From positions 1-5,461 of the forward strand of contig CALXGU010000113.1 of the NCBI GenBank assembly GCA_944387905.1: a stretch of 5,461 nucleotides of DNA, read 5' to 3'. This document shows, in pieces, positions 3,675-5,461 of the stretch. The first letter of the stretch is position 1; each line of letters opens with the position of its first letter. Both the position numbers and the translations under genes were made by a program. This DNA comes from an uncultured Clostridia bacterium (lineage in GTDB: Bacteria > Bacillota > Clostridia > Oscillospirales > QAKW01). The notes under the pieces are model-generated. The model worked only from the letters and a program-made list of their open reading frames with translations, ran no database searches and had not been told where the DNA came from.

Positions 3675-5461
3675 TTATCTCTGCTTTTTCCGCACCCGTT
3701 TGATCGTCAGCATACTCAGTACGCCGCCGGATACGAACAGCACTGCGACCCACAGCGTGATGTTACTGCTGTCGCCGGTCTGCGGGCCTCCAGGCTCGTT
3801 ATCGCCGGGTGTGGTCGGTTCTGACGGTTCGGTCGGCTCATAGTCCGAATCCTCGGCTCCGCAGACGATGCATTTTCCATTTTCAAAGTTATGCCCCGGA
3901 GCGGGAATGGTTTTCCAGACATTCAGATCGGCAATCGGCTTGGTACATTCCTCGTCTTCAAAGAACATTCCACAGTCGCAGGTATAATAAGCCTTGCTGC
4001 CGACCTCGGTACAGGTGGCACCCTTGCCCGCAACCAGTGTGCCCTGATGAGTATGCCCGATCTGGGCTCCGGCTACATAGCCGCACACGGTACAATGCTT
4101 GTCGGTCTGCTCCGTCGCGGCATCGACATTCCAAATATGTTCCGTACCGTTGTCCCTTGTGCCACAGACCTCGCAGACGTGGTAATGTTTTTGCGAATCC
4201 GCGTTTTCACCCATATAGCTGTCGGACCACGTATGCGCTTTCATTTCGGTTTCGCGTGTCTGCTCTGCTTCGCAGCGGTTGCAGATGCGTTTTTCTGTGC
4301 CGGTTTGGATACAGGTAGCCTCCGTCACCGTTTCCCATTCTCCGAATTTATGGCCGAGGAGCGGGATGACTCTCCAGCTTTCCACATCAGCAATCGGCTT
4401 GGTGCATTCCTCGTCTTCAAAAGCCATGCCGCAGCCGCAGATGTAATAAGCCTTGCTGCCGGCCTCGGTGCAGGTGGCCTCCCTGCCCATGACCGGAATG
4501 GACGTATGGGAATGGGCTTTTGTTACCTTTATGCACGCCGCATCCGTTGTGACCGTGGCGGTCGGATAGTATGCCGCGTCGTTTGTATTGGTTATCACGC
4601 AATAGTAATAATAGATGCCCTCGGCAGATGTATCGGGCGTGAAGCTGAGACTGTTTGTGCCCACCTTGGTTCCGCCGTCCGTGCTGCCGTCGCTGCTTTG
4701 GTACCACTGGTAGGATAGGGTTCCGCCGTCCGTCACGCCTGCCTCCACAGTCAGGGGGCTCGCCGGGCCGCCCACGGAATATTGGGCGTTTTGCGGCTGA
4801 GCTGTAATGTCGGGAGACTGGGCGTGCACCGGCCGCCCGTTATCAATCCAGTGGGCATACAAGGTCTCGTCCGCCGAATAGATCCGGCTGCTGACTGTGA
4901 CATGCGTGCCGCCCTCTTTTTCCGTGTACCAGCCGTCGAAATCATAGCCGATGCGCTCGGGCACGGGCATATATAGGAGCTGCTGATTCACGGTTGCCAT
5001 GGAAATTTCAGAAACACTGCCGCCGTTGGGGTCAAAGTTGACGATGTACTCCCCGACGTCGGAATCGATTACTGTGATACTCGCAACCCGGGAATAGAGG
5101 GTCAGCGTCTTGCCACCGGGGTAGGTGGCGGTGATTTCACAGAAGTAGTTGTATGTGGACATATAGTCTTCATCCGGTTCCATCTGCGTAGCAGGCACAA
5201 AGCTGTACTGATCCGCTCCGGCCAAGGCAACGCCGTCCTCGATATAGCCCTCGCACCACTGATAGGTCAGGCTACAGCCCTCTGGGGCTTTTACCTCCAC
5301 GGTCAGCGGTTCGGCCGTATCGCCTTCCCTGTACGCCGCGCTGGCCGGCTGGGTGGTGATAATGGGAGCTTCCACATCCACAACGGTAATCTTTGCTCTG
5401 CCTGAGATGCTTTGCGCCGTTTTATCATTGGACGCGTACTCGTTTGTGTTGGTGGCCACAC
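3675..5461 (-). CDS. Sortase-anchored multidomain surface protein, C-terminal 594 residues (N-terminus outside the window)
   Basis: The frame is open from the right edge to TAA at 3675-3677. The GTG at 5459 is treated as an internal Val, because no ribosome site or signal peptide can be seen and the sequence starts inside a repeat domain. Counting from that codon: Ig-like domain ~33-132 (TTQPASA..., SLTYQWCE, YFCEITATY); InlB-type B repeat ~137-206 (YIVNFDPNGG, GYDFDGWYTEKEGG, LYAHW); second Ig-like domain ~216-314 (LSYQWYQ, YYYYCVITNTN); cysteine-rich region ~315-537 with GH...ATCTE.G and CxxCG motifs, two copies of which are near-identical; Pro/Glu/Thr linker 538-558; sorting signal PQTGD (559-563), hydrophobic span ~566-586 and basic tail KRVRKKQR. 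A sortase would cleave at PQTG and attach the protein to peptidoglycan. Adhesion or substrate binding is the likely role, ligand unknown. The CxxC pairs may bind metal or form disulfides. Confidence 0.9.
   Translation of the reverse strand, partial: VATNTNEYASNDKTAQSISGRAKITVVDVEAPIITTQPASAAYREGDTAEPLTVEVKAPEGCSLTYQWCEGYIEDGVALAGADQYSFVPATQMEPDEDYMSTYNYFCEITATYPGGKTLTLYSRVASITVIDSDVGEYIVNFDPNGGSVSEISMATVNQQLLYMPVPERIGYDFDGWYTEKEGGTHVTVSSRIYSADETLYAHWIDNGRPVHAQSPDITAQPQNAQYSVGGPASPLTVEAGVTDGGTLSYQWYQSSDGSTDGGTKVGTNSLSFTPDTSAEGIYYYYCVITNTNDAAYYPTATVTTDAACIKVTKAHSHTSIPVMGREATCTEAGSKAYYICGCGMAFEDEECTKPIADVESWRVIPLLGHKFGEWETVTEATCIQTGTEKRICNRCEAEQTRETEMKAHTWSDSYMGENADSQKHYHVCEVCGTRDNGTEHIWNVDAATEQTDKHCTVCGYVAGAQIGHTHQGTLVAGKGATCTEVGSKAYYTCDCGMFFEDEECTKPIADLNVWKTIPAPGHNFENGKCIVCGAEDSDYEPTEPSEPTTPGDNEPGGPQTGDSSNITLWVAVLFVSGGVLSMLTIKRVRKKQR
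3931..4020 (-). repeat. Direct repeat copy 2 (cysteine-rich module of the surface protein)
   Basis: This 90-base stretch encodes residues ~481-510 (ATCTEVGSKAYY, CDCGMFFEDEECTKPIAD) and matches 4390-4479, with about 12 base differences by eye. The spacing is 459 bases, a whole number of codons (153), so the frame is kept. It reflects internal duplication of a module in the coding sequence. Confidence 0.85.
4390..4479 (-). repeat. Direct repeat copy 1 (cysteine-rich module of the surface protein)
   Basis: This is the partner of 3931-4020. It encodes residues ~328-357 (ATCTEAGSKAYY, CGCGMAFEDEECTKPIAD). Many of the base differences between the copies are third-position or conservative, consistent with a duplication kept under selection. 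Confidence 0.85.

Noticed and set aside
3931..4479. CRISPR-like or non-coding repeat array
   Set aside because: Only two copies exist, they are within a coding frame at a codon-multiple spacing, and they encode the same protein module.
3891..4718. Long plus-strand open frame of 275 codons
   Set aside because: It is antisense to the repeat-rich surface protein. The open frame is explained by GC-rich biased codons in the true frame, and there is no recognisable domain or ribosome site.
5457..5459. GTG at the right edge as the start of the surface protein
   Set aside because: There is no signal peptide, and the sequence begins within a repeat-type region of a sortase-anchored protein that must have an export signal further upstream.

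Overview
The window looks like chromosomal DNA of a low-to-mid GC Gram-positive bacterium, most likely a gut Clostridia of the Ruminococcus/Oscillospiraceae type. The grounds are strong GGAGG-type ribosome sites, sigma-A-like promoters, a QueH-type epoxyqueuosine reductase, an IS30-family remnant, and a surface protein ending in a PQTGD sortase signal. No species can be named from the sequence alone.

Left part (1-1118, minus strand): the first 372 codons of a large uncharacterised glycoside-hydrolase-like protein, cut off by the window edge. It is easy to miss because it is an open frame without a stop inside the window. Between it and the next gene (1119-1202) lie two back-to-back promoters whose -35 boxes share a base. 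One drives the hydrolase-like gene leftward and the other drives the next operon rightward. The rightward promoter places its predicted start point on the ATG of queH, which suggests a leaderless mRNA.

Middle (1203-2894, plus strand): a compact three-gene operon. It contains queH (last step of queuosine synthesis in tRNA), an AlkD-type DNA glycosylase (alkylation repair), and a member of the cytidine deaminase family with unusual substrate-pocket residues. Neighbouring genes overlap or abut, so translational coupling is likely. All three act on modified or damaged nucleobases or nucleosides, but a shared pathway is not shown.

Right-centre (2945-3600): a perfect 15-bp hairpin in the convergent intergenic region, then a decayed IS30-family transposase remnant. 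The remnant keeps its start, RBS and HTH region but has lost the catalytic DDE domain. A putative IS end follows, then a second hairpin that probably terminates the surface protein gene. Both hairpins share the same outer arms, AAGCCAG/CTGGCTT.

Right part (3675-5461, minus strand): the C-terminal 594 residues of a sortase-anchored surface protein, whose N-terminus lies beyond the window. It carries Ig-like domains, an InlB-type B repeat, a duplicated cysteine-rich (CxxC) region and a PQTGD anchor. It is visibly GC-richer and uses different codons from the genes on the left, consistent with a different history.
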